Counted from the first letter of the stretch, positions 26,429 to 35,037 are shown. The stretch is DNA of 64,000 nucleotides from Clostridiales bacterium (GCA_018335855.1 JAGXRM010000055.1:32009-96008); one strand, 5' to 3'. Notes: generated by a model not told the origin, from the sequence alone. Translations and numbers: made by a program.

Positions 26429-27133
26429 TCATCGCAACACGGAACCGGCTGCATGATTATTATCTACATTGTTCCTTATTTGATTTTTTCTGGTGCTAAA
26501 CTGAGATGGTGGTCGCGCAGCATCCCTTTTTGGTGATATTAGCGGACTTGCGTTTAAAGGCGTGGCGCCCGTGAATAATTTGTCATCGCCGAGTTTAACG
26601 GCGATAGCCGCTGCAACTGTGCCGTAGGCGGTGTGGCTGACAAATTGCGTTAACACTGTTTTGGGGGAGAATGGCCGGACTTTTGTTGCACCCATTGTAG
26701 CCATTACGCCGTAAAGTGACTGCCACATGACCTGACCGCTAAAAGCTCCTTTTAAGGCAGCCTTATCCTTTCCTGTTATTGAGAGCATGTAGACGGTTCC
26801 CACACCAAGTAAGCCGGCAATCACTGAATCTGCAAGAATACCTACTGCCTTTCCCTCAGGAGAGATTAATTTGTAAGGTGGCGTCAACATGCCGGCGGCA
26901 ATACCAGGCCCGTCTATTTCTGAAATGTTCAGCCTCTGAGCAAGAGTGCCAATAGCCAGCTTTGCAATGTTTCCACCTAACCCCGCGACAAAACCAAGTA
27001 TTACTCTATCTGAAATTTTCACAATATCTGTTCCCACCTTTACGCGTTGCAATCTAATCCCACAACGACGGCAATAAAACTGCACTACCTCTTCCAGATT
27101 TAACCGTCCTTGGCCAGTTCCGCCGCTTATCAT
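26429..27133 (-). CDS. Membrane protein of a family present three times in the window
   Basis: 234 residues. The N-terminus has CRRCG (one Cys pair) and the core has helices VILGFVAGLGGNIAKLAIG, ADSVIAGLLGVGTVYMLS ending ITGKDKAALKG, then YGVMATMGATKV and a further helix FVSHTAYGTVAAAIAVKLG. The order (ILG...A.L..N..K, a middle helix ending TGK, a last helix with H-x-x-YG) also fits 63019-63567 and a fragment at 16013-16175. The C-terminal 45 residues are polar. Function unknown. It is divergent from the GrdB-like gene 2 at 27296. Confidence 0.65.
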   Translation of the reverse strand: MISGGTGQGRLNLEEVVQFYCRRCGIRLQRVKVGTDIVKISDRVILGFVAGLGGNIAKLAIGTLAQRLNISEIDGPGIAAGMLTPPYKLISPEGKAVGILADSVIAGLLGVGTVYMLSITGKDKAALKGAFSGQVMWQSLYGVMATMGATKVRPFSPKTVLTQFVSHTAYGTVAAAIAVKLGDDKLFTGATPLNASPLISPKRDAARPPSQFSTRKNQIRNNVDNNHAAGSVLR

Positions 27134-27295
27134 ACAGAAAAAATTACTTATCTGCTTTTAATATTCGTAAAAAGACAGATAATATACTGACACTGCCTGC
27201 AACCTGAAGCAGTAATATATGTAAAGTATTTTACATCATACTGTATTGAACATCTGTTATAATTAAATTGATAAAAAAGAAACGGAGGTTTTAGT

Positions 27296-28537
27296 ATGGT
27301 CAGCCTCGAAAAGCTCCATCCTGAGGAGCGAAACTTCCTCGAAAACGTACCCTGTCCGACATTTGCAGCACAGCCTTGGGTCAGGGGCAAAAAACTGAAG
27401 GAAAGGCGAGTCGCAATAATTTCCACGGCCGGTCTGCATCAGCCCGAAGACCGCCCCTTTACCTCTGTGGAAGGTGATTACTACCGTATAATTCCCGGGG
27501 ACATTCAATCAAATAACCTGGTAATGAGCCATGTCTCGGTCAATTTTGACAGGACAGGCTTTTACCGGGACTTAAATGTGGTCTTTCCCATTGACCGCCT
27601 GAGGGAACTTGCAGAAAGCGGCGATATCGGCAGCATAGCAAGCTTTCATTATTCTTTCATGGGCGCTGATGATCCTATGAGATGGGAGCAGACGGCACGC
27701 CATCTTGCAGGCCTGTTAAAAAAAGACAATATTGACGCCGTGTTGCTGGTGCCGGTCTGACCGCTTTGTACGCGCGCCGTTGGCGTGCTGGCACACTTTC
27801 TTGAGGAGGAAGGGCTTGCTACCACGCAAATCAGCCTGATTCGCCTGCATACGGATGTTATCAAGCCGCCAAGAGCCCTTTGGGTGCCTTTTGAACTTGG
27901 TCGCCCGTTAGGAGAGCCAAATAACCCAGCTTTTCAGAAGCGTGTTCTGATGTCCGCCCTCGGTCTGCTTGAAGCGCCACGGGGCCCGCTGCTGATCGAT
28001 TTCCCGGATGATACCCCGTTATTAGGGGGGGCGCCGGTTATGCTTGCCTGCCCATATGTTCCGCCGGCAGAGGATGCCGAGACCACGCAGGCCGACCGGC
28101 TTTGCAAGACCTTTAAAACAGAAATGACATCGATGAGACCCTGGTATGATCAGGCCTTAAAAAAGCGAGGGCGTACCATAGTCGGAATTAGCAAACTCAC
28201 ACCCGAGGCTATCGCAGATTTTTTGTGTTCTTTCCTTGAAGGCAGCACTCCTACTCAGAACCCGCGCCAGGATGTATCTCTTGCATACCAACTCGGGTAT
28301 TCAGTAGAAGACCTGAAGGCCTACTACTATGAGGCTATCACGGCGCAACCTGGTGCTGATGTTCTGTCTAGCGAAGATCTCGATAAATGGTTTTGGGAAA
28401 ATACAGTTGCCGGAAAATTCTTGCGGGAATTAAGAGGAATTTGTCTTAAAAACGAAGATAAATTGTTGCAACAGACCGCCGCAAGGCGGATAATACCTCA
28501 AAAAACCCTGTTAACAAATACTGGTGGTAAAGGATAG
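27296..28537 (+). CDS. GrdB/PrdB-like selenoprotein, longer form, gene 2
   Basis: Reading TGA 27758-27760 (codon 155) as Sec gives 413 residues. The first 240 residues parallel gene 1 at 22164: RVAIISTAGLHQPEDRPF, VMSHVSVNFDRTGFYRDLN, the VFPIDRL motif, SFHYSFMGAD, and the active site LLVPV-U-PLC-TRAVGVL (U-x-x-C). In gene 1 the HTHYDHTD segment aligns with SHVSVNFDRTGF here, so the His residues are not kept. The extra C-terminal 170 residues (AIVGISKLTPEAIADFL-type and YYYEAITAQPGAD) form a separate helical domain I do not recognise. ATG 27296 follows ACGGAGG. SECIS-like hairpin 27772-27788; terminator 28622-28661. Substrate unknown. Confidence 0.88.
27772..27788 (+). promoter_or_regulatory. 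Putative SECIS hairpin of GrdB/PrdB-like gene 2
   Basis: GCGCGCC-GTT-GGCGTGC, 7-bp stem with one G-T pair, G first in the loop, loop starting about 18 bases after the TGA. Confidence 0.65.
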
Positions 28538-28621
28538 TATTTTAGAGGTTTGTCTATTTTGGCTTCATAAGCGATTCGTATACACCATTTTGCAAGATAT
28601 TACAATTGAATAATCACCCTT

Positions 28622-28661
28622 AACGCAAATAGACCGTATTTATATACGGTCTATTTGCGTT
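28622..28661 (+). terminator. Strong terminator after GrdB/PrdB-like gene 2
   Basis: Perfect 18-bp stem (28622-28639 and 28644-28661, AACGCAAATAGACCGTAT and complement) with a TTAT loop. T tract is weak. Confidence 0.7.
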
Positions 28662-28675
28662 TAGTCACAAGAAAA

Positions 28676-28790
28676 AAAACCACCCACATAAAAATGGATG
28701 GTCGTAATCACAAATGGTCACGGAAGCATTATAACTTACTGTTTTTAACGAACTAACCAAACGTTCTCCTGCGGGAATAGAAAACTCTCT
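28676..28790 (-). repeat. Diverged repeat, copy A (gene 3' end plus terminator)
   Basis: Homologous to 31141-31250. On the minus strand it contains the last codons of the hydrolase-like gene and then a hairpin (CCATCCA ... TGGGTGG) followed by T8, an intrinsic terminator. Shared blocks include ACAAATGGTCACGGAAG, TTATAACTTACT and ACGTTCTCCT. Confidence 0.75.
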
Positions 28791-29314
28791 GATAATTTTA
28801 ATATTTTCATTGTGTCGTTCCGATTACTTTTGAGATCCTGGACTAACGCTTCAACCATTTTAACCGATACTGACAGCATGGCAGTGAAATTAGAGAGTTT
28901 ACCAATCTTGTCCAGATAAAATTTCATGCTCTGTTTGTGGAATGGAGCCCTGAGAGATATAAGATTAGCGTCGAACATGTCTTTTTTAGACAGAAAAATA
29001 AGTTTAAAGGAGTTTTTACTGGTAGCTCCGTAATTAAAGGGACGTTCATTATTACCGTGATGGTAAATGATGGTGGGGTACTCCGGACCAAGCCACTTTG
29101 CCACGTGAAAAGCTGGGTCGAGATTACCTGCCAGTGATTCTGCCTCAACCTCGTAAAAGCCTTCTCCTTTAAACTTCGGCAATGTCAGTTTAATATTGTT
29201 GAGATGCTCTTCAAAACCGGGACTATCTACACTTTCCCTAAACCACTTAGCGTTTTTAAGTACTATGGCAGCCATCGCTACAGAGTACTTATCAAGAAAT
29301 ACATGCATTACCAT
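28745..29314 (-). pseudogene. Truncated alpha/beta hydrolase-like protein
   Basis: 189 residues. The central PTIIYHHGNNERPFNYG is the oxyanion strand-turn of an alpha/beta hydrolase, followed by KNSFKLIF and LISLRAPFHKQSMKFYLDK. In full proteins of this kind the nucleophile motif GxSxGG follows about 60 residues later and a further 150 residues complete the fold. Here the frame ends with an unrelated tail (LSESFLFPQENVWLVR), so Ser, Asp/Glu and His of the triad are missing. It cannot hydrolyse anything. Its 3' end is shared with the repeat at 31141-31250. Confidence 0.65.
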
Positions 29315-29386
29315 TCAACACCTTTCTGAATTTATCTTATATTTTTTGCCTCTGATATTCTCCTCAGCTAATAAATCCCAGGTTTT

Positions 29387-29872
29387 TTACCGGTTGTTTA
29401 CCCCCAAAGGCGAAAGTCCGTTTTCTACGAGCTTCATAAGATCTTTTATTATCCCATGCAAATCGAGTTTTTTAATAATTTCAATGTTGCCTGGCTCATA
29501 GATCTGGCCAAAATAGTTCGGACCTGCTTTAGTAGCCACATACTTAGCGAACTCGGTGGTGAGGGCATTTATAAAAAAAACCATTAGATCTGTGCCCACG
29601 TCATCTCGGACCTGCCTACTGTTTTTGGCGTTCTCCAGCAGGTGAACCATATAATGTTGGCTCATCTCCTTCATCTTGGCCAAGCTTTCATCAACCAGTG
29701 GTCCGTTAAAAGCACTGACGAGCAACTTACTGTGCATCGGATTGTTTAAGTCAAATTCTGAGCCCTGTAACATCAGTGCGGCAAAGCCCTCAAAGAAGTC
29801 GTCAAACACCACAACCTGTTCACTTTCCTGCAAAAACTTTAATTTAGCCTGGCTGGAAGACCGCCTGGTCAT
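29387..29872 (-). pseudogene. TetR-family regulator lacking its DNA-binding domain
   Basis: 161 residues that look like the ligand-binding helices of a TetR regulator: KFLQESEQVVVFDDFFEGFAALMLQ, then VDESLAKMKEMSQHYMVHLLE and LMVFFINALTTEFAKYVAT. The helix-turn-helix that should occupy the first 50 residues (ending in a YxYFxxKxxL motif) is absent, and the N-terminus MTRRSSSQAK is unlike it. The gap 29873-30186 before the next gene holds no lost HTH, only a promoter. Probably inactive; it is located directly upstream of the broken hydrolase gene, an arrangement normal for a local regulator-target pair. Confidence 0.6.
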
Positions 29873-30138
29873 GTCAAGTGTTTTAATTTAAAGAAATCCC
29901 CCCGGTTTTAAATATTAAAAGTGCTTGGGTTTAATTAAGTTTTAGTGAAAACCGGTGGCAGAGGCCTCTGAATTTCTTGTATTTCCACATTGCTCATTTA
30001 ACTAATTGCCGATTTAAACAGTCTATTGTGTTTTAACGCAGAATTATCTATGCACTATAGAACTCAGGACTTAAGTGGAGTTTACGGGGTAAGGCAATAG
30101 TCGAGCAAAAGAAGGTTATTGCTTTTAACATATATAAG

Positions 30139-30168
30139 TTGATTTTAGTTGTTTCCAGATTGTATAAT
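30139..30168 (+). promoter_or_regulatory. Promoter of the HTH-Uma2 gene
   Basis: TTGATT (30139-30144), 18-base spacer, TATAAT (30163-30168), 19 bases before the ATG at 30187. The rest of 29873-30138 shows nothing. Confidence 0.65.
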
Positions 30169-30186
30169 AGAAACGGAGGTGGGAAC

Positions 30187-30948
30187 ATGGATAATGGGAA
30201 AGACCTTATCACGGCTCAAGTATTGGCTGATGCCCTTGACCTCTCTGTTGAAACAATTTGGAGATATACCAGGAGCAATAAAATTCCTTATGTGCACCTT
30301 GGTGAAAGACAATACCGATATAATCTTAATGAAGTTATTCAGGCTCTTTCCGGAGTTGTCAAAGAAAAACGTCAGGACTACAAAACTGAATGTAAAACTT
30401 ATACCTACCAGGATTATCTGGCATTACCGGAGGAACCGGGATTCCGCTATGAGGTCCTGGAAGGTGAACTGGTCAAAGAACCCTCACCTAATTTGTTGCA
30501 TCAAAGAATATCCAGAGAATTGGAATTTCTTTTGATCACTTATTTTAAACAGGCGGATCCTATAGGAGAAGTTTTTGACGCTCCGCTGGACGTTACATTT
30601 GAGGACATAACCGTAGTTCAGCCGGATATTCTTTACATAGCCGGAAACCGGCTTGATATCATGAAAAAAAACAGGATTGACGGTGCTCCGACTTTGACCG
30701 TAGAGATTATATCTGATTCCAGCTGGCGAAAAGATCGAATGAGAAAACTGCAGATTTACCAAAAGGCCGGGGTTCAACATTATTGGCTGGTAAATCCTCT
30801 GGATAATACATTTGAATGCTTTGCTCTCAGGGACGGAATATACTCACTAGTGGCTTTAGGAATGGATGATGATGTGCTAGAGCATCCTGGCTTCCCAGGC
30901 CTGGCCATTCCGTTGGCTGAATTATGGTATGATCCAACCCGGCCTTAA
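30187..30948 (+). CDS. Uma2/DUF820 nuclease-fold protein with N-terminal HTH
   Basis: 253 residues in two parts. Residues 1-60 (LITAQVLADALDLSVETIWRY, RSNKIPYVHLGERQYRYNLNEV) are an excisionase/MerR-like DNA-binding helix-turn-helix. Residues 75-250 are a Uma2 (DUF820) domain: YLALPEEPGFRYEVLEGELVKEPSP, VVQPDILYIAG with the core Pro-Asp, TLTVEIISDSSWRKDRMRKLQIYQKAGVQHYWLVNP with the E...K catalytic pair of the PD-(D/E)XK fold. Active-site residues seem intact. Uma2 proteins are widespread and of uncertain role; a fused HTH points to a specific DNA target. ATG 30187 follows GGAGGTGGG. Confidence 0.88.
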   Translation: MDNGKDLITAQVLADALDLSVETIWRYTRSNKIPYVHLGERQYRYNLNEVIQALSGVVKEKRQDYKTECKTYTYQDYLALPEEPGFRYEVLEGELVKEPSPNLLHQRISRELEFLLITYFKQADPIGEVFDAPLDVTFEDITVVQPDILYIAGNRLDIMKKNRIDGAPTLTVEIISDSSWRKDRMRKLQIYQKAGVQHYWLVNPLDNTFECFALRDGIYSLVALGMDDDVLEHPGFPGLAIPLAELWYDPTRP

Positions 30949-31347
30949 CATTAAGCGGCTGTGATATTCTAGCTATGATAGAATGTTTTCCCTTCTGGCA
31001 TCACATACACTGAAACTACCGTACAGGATGATAAACATATAAGAAAGGTGCGCTTATTCGGTTCCCTTGCGCGCGCTTTTGTTGGTTTCATTAAGCAGCT
31101 TCACAAGCTGTGAAGCGTTATAATTTTCTGGCAGTATAAAAAAACCACCACACTTTTATAAAGTGGGCGGCGTGGTCACAAATGGTCACGGAAGTGTTAT
31201 AACTTACTATTTTTCAGCTAACTTACAACGTTCTCCTACGGGGAAAAGCCTTAAATTAATTAACTTCTTGGCACTTTAGCATACATTACGGACATCCTAA
31301 TAAAGTCTGCAACATGGGGTTAATTATATTTTGCACGGAATCCACAG
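30949..31347. other. Gene-free stretch with a relic
   Basis: Holds a GCTTCACA/TGTGAAGC hairpin near 31100 and the repeat copy B at 31141-31250. No gene was found. Confidence 0.5.
31141..31250 (-). repeat. Diverged repeat, copy B (relic gene end and terminator)
   Basis: Homologous to 28676-28790. Contains a hairpin with compensating changes (CCGCCCACTTT/AAAGTGTGGTGG on the minus strand) before a T7 run, and sequence like the last codons of the gene at 28745 but interrupted by stops. It marks the 3' end of a deleted paralogue. Confidence 0.7.
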
Positions 31348-31626
31348 TCACTTTAGTTTAAAAGGTATAACCTTACCTTTATCTGGTTGAGGTGATTTGT
31401 CCTTGCAAGACTTACAACCTCCACCACAGCCGGCTTCATAACCTATAAACACTTTACGCCAGTAAACATGCCATTTTTCATTTACTTTCTCTATTTTAGT
31501 CTCAACATAATACTGGGGGCCACGTGGTTGGCTGGCCAATCTGGCTTCTGTAGTTGAAACAATTTTTGCAGCTTTTGACGCTTTTACCTCCGAGTCAAAG
31601 GAAGTTTGTAGCTTTACCCATTCCAT
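31348..31626 (-). CDS. Small Cys-rich-tail protein, unknown
   Basis: 92 residues. An alpha/beta N-terminal part (MEWVKLQTSFDSEVKASKAA, YYVETKIEKVNEKWHVYWRKV) is followed by GYEAGCGGGCKSCK, three Cys in a C-x(3)-C-x(2)-C pattern suited to metal binding, and a polar lysine-rich end. AAGGGAG precedes the ATG. I do not recognise the family. It is in line with the DUF1847 gene downstream on the same strand order (31712-32398 is upstream in transcription, 85 bases away), so they may share a transcript. Confidence 0.6.
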   Translation of the reverse strand: MEWVKLQTSFDSEVKASKAAKIVSTTEARLASQPRGPQYYVETKIEKVNEKWHVYWRKVFIGYEAGCGGGCKSCKDKSPQPDKGKVIPFKLK

Positions 31627-31711
31627 ATGAATTACTCCCTTGCAGTTAATTATAAATACTACAATTTGCTAATAAATGCTGGTATCATCAGACGTTTTTA
31701 AAAATGGCAAT

Positions 31712-32398
31712 TTAGCTTTTGGGGCGTAAAAACCTTGCAGAATAGGAACCAAGCGTATAAAGAGCTGCCATGGGATTGTGTCCTGAGACCCGGTCTTTAA
31801 CAGCAAAAACTGTTGTTGGAGCTTTAGTGTTCATAAAGAAAAGTGAATCATGCCCTACGCACAGTCCCATCAGTATGTTAAAATCCGTCTTGGATTCATT
31901 TAGGACCTCTGCTTGTGTCAGGGGATTGCACATAGGTTCAAACGAACCGATCTGAACTTTCTCAGAGTCCGACAGGCCTATTTCTTCTTTTGGAACGCAT
32001 CCGACCTTGCAAACAACAGACATTATTTCAAAACCCCAGCTCTTAAGTACCTTGGTTAATATACCAGCCTCGGACTGAAGACCTGCGCAATAAGCAAGGC
32101 CCAGCCTCTTGTACCCCATTCTCTCAGCAAACTCGCATATTTCCTGAAGCCGAGGTTTAATCGGGTGAAGTACAAAGGGTTTTGCCTCCCTGTTAATGTA
32201 ACATTCACTCTCCTGGATAGAAGCCTGCCGCGCAAACTCACGTATATTTGGCTCTGCATACCGTTCTTTTACCCTTTCCACAACCTCTGTCATCTCTTTT
32301 GTCGGGCAAAAACTTGGTGCTTTACCACCCTGAACACGACACGCTTTTTCTGCCCTCGAAAAACCGCATGCTGCACATCCGGGTACTTTATCTGACAT
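31712..32398 (-). CDS. DUF1847 Cys-rich protein
   Basis: 228 residues of DUF1847, a family of metal-binding-looking proteins in anaerobes. N-terminal CAACG and a following Cys-rich section (ACRVQGGKAPSFCP) could form a zinc or iron-sulfur site. The core has RLGLAYCAGLQSEAGIL, CKVGCVPKEE, CNPLTQAEVLN, NILMGLCVGHDSLFF and the family ending TTVFAVKDRVSGHNPMAALY. Eleven or more Cys are present, many in conserved positions. The biochemical role is unknown. ATG 32398 follows AAAGGAGAG. Confidence 0.88.
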   Translation of the reverse strand: MSDKVPGCAACGFSRAEKACRVQGGKAPSFCPTKEMTEVVERVKERYAEPNIREFARQASIQESECYINREAKPFVLHPIKPRLQEICEFAERMGYKRLGLAYCAGLQSEAGILTKVLKSWGFEIMSVVCKVGCVPKEEIGLSDSEKVQIGSFEPMCNPLTQAEVLNESKTDFNILMGLCVGHDSLFFMNTKAPTTVFAVKDRVSGHNPMAALYTLGSYSARFLRPKS

Positions 32399-32605
32399 TT
32401 TAGGATACTCTCCTTTCAGTTAATGTTGCTTCCCGGAAACTCTCAAATGAGCCTCCCTGCAGCTTTTCGGCCTGGAACTTCTGTTTTCCTGCAAAGTGCA
32501 GGCTGAAGAGCAAGTTTATTATATGACAGAGGAGTCTTAATCGTTTTATATAAGGCTTTAACAAAATAACTGAAGTGTTAGCCATTTTAAATTACCAGGT
32601 TAACA

Positions 32606-32634
32606 TTGACTTACGAAGAATAAAAGAGTAAAAT
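32606..32634 (+). promoter_or_regulatory. Promoter of the DUF134 gene
   Basis: TTGACT (32606-32611), 17-base spacer, TAAAAT (32629-32634), directly followed by the palindrome at 32635-32658. Confidence 0.75.
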
Positions 32635-32658
32635 TATATTGAGCATATACTCAATATA
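32635..32658. promoter_or_regulatory. Operator palindrome before the DUF134 gene
   Basis: TATATTGAG-CATATA-CTCAATATA, perfect 9-bp arms, starting one base after the -10 box. The downstream gene encodes a DNA-binding protein, so autoregulation is likely. Confidence 0.75.
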
Positions 32659-32673
32659 AGATGAGGTGTCGTC

Positions 32674-33078
32674 ATGCCAAGGCCGCCCAAGTGCAGAAGA
32701 GTTGAATTTGAACCCCAGGTCACTTATTTTAAGCCCGCTGGAATTCCAAAACATAAGTTGGAAGAACTGGTTCTGACAGTTGAGGAACTAGAGGCTATCC
32801 GGCTTAAGGACAGGGAAGGGTTGGAACAGGAGATATGTGCCGAAAGGATGAATGTCTCCCGGGCAACTTTTCAGCGCGTTTTAGGGGCTGCAAGGGGGAA
32901 AATAGCCGAAGCAATTACTGAAGGTAAAGCTATACGTGTCGAGGGTGGCCACTATCATATTGTGGCGAGATGTTTTAAATGCCACAGTTGTGAGGAAACT
33001 TTTGAGGTTGCGCGGGGAACTGGCCGCGGTTGTGAGCAAAAATGCCCGCTGTGCGGCGATTTTGTGCATCGTGTCTGA
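32674..33078 (+). CDS. DUF134 DNA-binding protein with zinc ribbon
   Basis: 134 residues. [21 protein letters not shown] is the conserved DUF134 start; [20 protein letters not shown] and [19 protein letters not shown] form a sigma-like helix-turn-helix. The C-terminus has [11 protein letters not shown] and [11 protein letters not shown], a zinc ribbon that is an addition to the minimal domain. DUF134 genes often neighbour iron-molybdenum cofactor-type (NifX) and DUF5320 genes, as here. It probably represses its own promoter through the 32635 palindrome. The downstream DUF5320 gene is 35 bases away, an operon. Confidence 0.9.
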   Translation: MPRPPKCRRVEFEPQVTYFKPAGIPKHKLEELVLTVEELEAIRLKDREGLEQEICAERMNVSRATFQRVLGAARGKIAEAITEGKAIRVEGGHYHIVARCFKCHSCEETFEVARGTGRGCEQKCPLCGDFVHRV

Positions 33079-33113
33079 TATTGGTGGTTTAGCTCTAAGG
33101 AAGGATGTTTATC

Positions 33114-33377
33114 ATGCCTGGTTTTGACGGCAAAGGCCCTGTCGGAGAAGGCACTATGACCGGCTACGGCAGGGGATATTGCATCAGGACGCTTGAGCGC
33201 GGAGATAATTTCCCTCCCAATTTTGCCAGCCGCAGGGCTTGGTCCCGATTTAGGAGTTACCAGGGTTTAGGGCAGGGGCCATGCGGCCGGAGGTTTGGGC
33301 GAGGCCGCGGCTTTGGCCTCACTTTAAGAAGAGAGTTTGCCCTTGGTGACGATAAAGCGGAAGGCAACTTAGAATAG
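33114..33377 (+). CDS. DUF5320 Gly/Arg-rich protein
   Basis: 87 residues. MPGFDGKGPVGEGTMTGYGRGYC is the conserved DUF5320 start; the rest is rich in Gly, Arg and aromatic residues (GQGPCGRRFGRGRGFG), with no hydrophobic core. ATG 33114 is used because AAGGATG lies upstream and it gives the standard family start. These proteins accompany DUF134 and NifX/MTH1175-like proteins in anaerobes; role unknown, perhaps metal-cofactor related. The NifX-like partner is absent here. Confidence 0.85.
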   Translation: MPGFDGKGPVGEGTMTGYGRGYCIRTLERGDNFPPNFASRRAWSRFRSYQGLGQGPCGRRFGRGRGFGLTLRREFALGDDKAEGNLE

Positions 33378-33542
33378 GCTGTAAATGACTTACGCAGGCT
33401 CTCTGTCACAAATTGACAGTGGCCTTATTTTCCTTGTATTCTAATATCAACCATTATAAACAGGAAACCCCAATATAAATTCGCAAAGCCGCTTTTATTC
33501 AAAATATCCATCCCCTTTTAAAGTATAATGCAAGTTCTATAT

Positions 33543-34538
33543 CTAAGACATTAAGTCGAAATTCACTCCTAATCCCATCTCCATGGAACGAAGCAATATG
33601 TATTTACCCACGGAAACATCCTGGGCGGAAAGGCCGACAGATTTAAACATGGTAATCTCTTCATCATTCTCTCTGGCGGTTAACTTACCGGCAACAATTT
33701 CTCCGATTTCACCGTAAATTGCTTCTTTTTTAAATAACCCTTTCTTGATAGGTATTATTAAGTCACCTGCTTCTTCTAAAACTGCCTCAACAGAGTCTAC
33801 ACAGACTTTATCTACTTTGGCCAGTACATCATCGCCAATTTCCTGCATATCGGGAGTGAAGGCCCCTACAGCATTAATATGTGCCCCTGCCTTTAACGCA
33901 TCAGCCGGGAAAACAGGTTTTTTTGAAGTTGTTGCAGTACAGATAATATCCGCATCTTTTACAGCCTCTGCAGGAGAAGATGCCACAAAAAATTTCATGT
34001 TTAAAAACCGCAGTTTATCCTGCATCTCTTTGGTAAATTCCCGGGCCTTGTCCTCGCTTATATTAAAGACGCTTACCTGCCGGATGCCCCTGACACTACA
34101 TACCGCCTCGAGCTGCGTCCTGCCCTGTACACCTGTACCAATGATGGCAACCTTTGCAGCATCCTGCCTTGCCAGGTATTTTGTAGCTACCCCTGAAGCA
34201 GCCCCTGTCCTTAATGCAGTAAGATAGCTACCTTCCATAGCTGCAATGGGTACCCCTGTTTCCGAATCTGCCAGGATAACTATAGAGTTAATGGTAGGCA
34301 TTCTTCGGTTCTTGTTCTTCGGAAAAACTGATACTATTTTTGCTCCTAGCGCTTTTTGATCCTCAACAAACCCCGGCATGTAGAGTGAAACAGCACTTTC
34401 CCCCGGAATCTCGATTTGAGTCCTGATTGGGACTTTGGTTTCCCCTGCAGAGTATGATGCAAAAACATTTCCCACAACACTAATGGCCTCTTTCATGGAA
34501 ATAGCCTGCTGAACATCGCTTTTCTTTAATAACAGCAT
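33543..34538 (-). CDS. Ornithine cyclodeaminase / mu-crystallin family enzyme
   Basis: 331 residues. The NAD-binding motif is IGTGVQGRTQLEAVCSVR near residue 135, in the usual place; the N-terminal substrate domain has VGNVFASYSAGETKVPIRTQI (conserved Arg/Lys pair for the carboxylate) and GAKIVSVFPKN; IICTATTSKKPVF and GAHINAVGAFTPDMQEI follow. Members deaminate ornithine to proline, reduce imino acids or act as alanine dehydrogenases; the sequence does not settle which. ATG 34538 begins MLLLKKSDVQQAISM. Monocistronic as far as visible. Confidence 0.9.
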   Translation of the reverse strand: MLLLKKSDVQQAISMKEAISVVGNVFASYSAGETKVPIRTQIEIPGESAVSLYMPGFVEDQKALGAKIVSVFPKNKNRRMPTINSIVILADSETGVPIAAMEGSYLTALRTGAASGVATKYLARQDAAKVAIIGTGVQGRTQLEAVCSVRGIRQVSVFNISEDKAREFTKEMQDKLRFLNMKFFVASSPAEAVKDADIICTATTSKKPVFPADALKAGAHINAVGAFTPDMQEIGDDVLAKVDKVCVDSVEAVLEEAGDLIIPIKKGLFKKEAIYGEIGEIVAGKLTARENDEEITMFKSVGLSAQDVSVGKYILLRSMEMGLGVNFDLMS

Positions 34539-34678
34539 AGAATAGACTCCTTTACTTTGAAATTACTTTTTATTCTTCGTAAAGTTTCACCTGTTCTGCC
34601 GCAGCAGCGACTAATGTTTATTTCTGCAATTATCTTTATTACCCTGCATTTTCGTTTATGAAAGTGATGGACATTAAA

Positions 34679-34712
34679 AAGCCGACCAGATGGTTTCTCT
34701 CATGGCCGGCTT
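34679..34712 (-). terminator. Terminator of the GntR-like remnant
   Basis: AAGCCGxCCA arms around a 14-base loop, with T5 on the minus strand after the stem. Confidence 0.65.
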
Positions 34713-34779
34713 GACATAGCTACTAGCTACTGCTTAAGGTTTGATAAACTGAATCAGAAATGATTTGCTGGAAAGAACG

Positions 34780-35037
34780 TTAAAGGAAAAACCCTGAGAG
34801 CGGAGGCCCTCGATTATTTGCGGCGGTATGGTTGGCGTAAATTTTTGATAATTTGCATTCTTTTCTTTTGGTCAGAATCATTTCTTTTGCACTGGGAGAG
34901 GCAAACATGCCAAGTCCCCTTTTTTTATATAAAATTCCTTCGTCCGCCAGTATATTTAACCCCTTGGCTGCGGTAGCAGGATTAATATTAAACATCTCCG
35001 CCAGTTGATACTGTGAATACATTAAGAATCCGGGCAA
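34780..35037 (-). pseudogene. GntR-family regulator, 5' end missing
   Basis: The frame reads YSQYQLAEMFNINPATAAKGLNI, LADEGILYKKRGLGMFASPSA: the second half of a GntR helix-turn-helix with the wing and the short YtrA-type tail. The first 35 residues (start helix, GDRLPS-type motif) are missing, and the apparent N-terminus MPGFLM runs into a different gene on the opposite strand at 35013. The break is therefore a deletion junction shared with the next remnant. YtrA-type regulators control ABC transporters. A terminator follows. Confidence 0.7.

Noticed and set aside
28676..31250. Repeats as a CRISPR or transposon-end pair.
   Set aside because: Only two copies, diverged, with gene-end and terminator structure; no spacers and no terminal inverted repeats.
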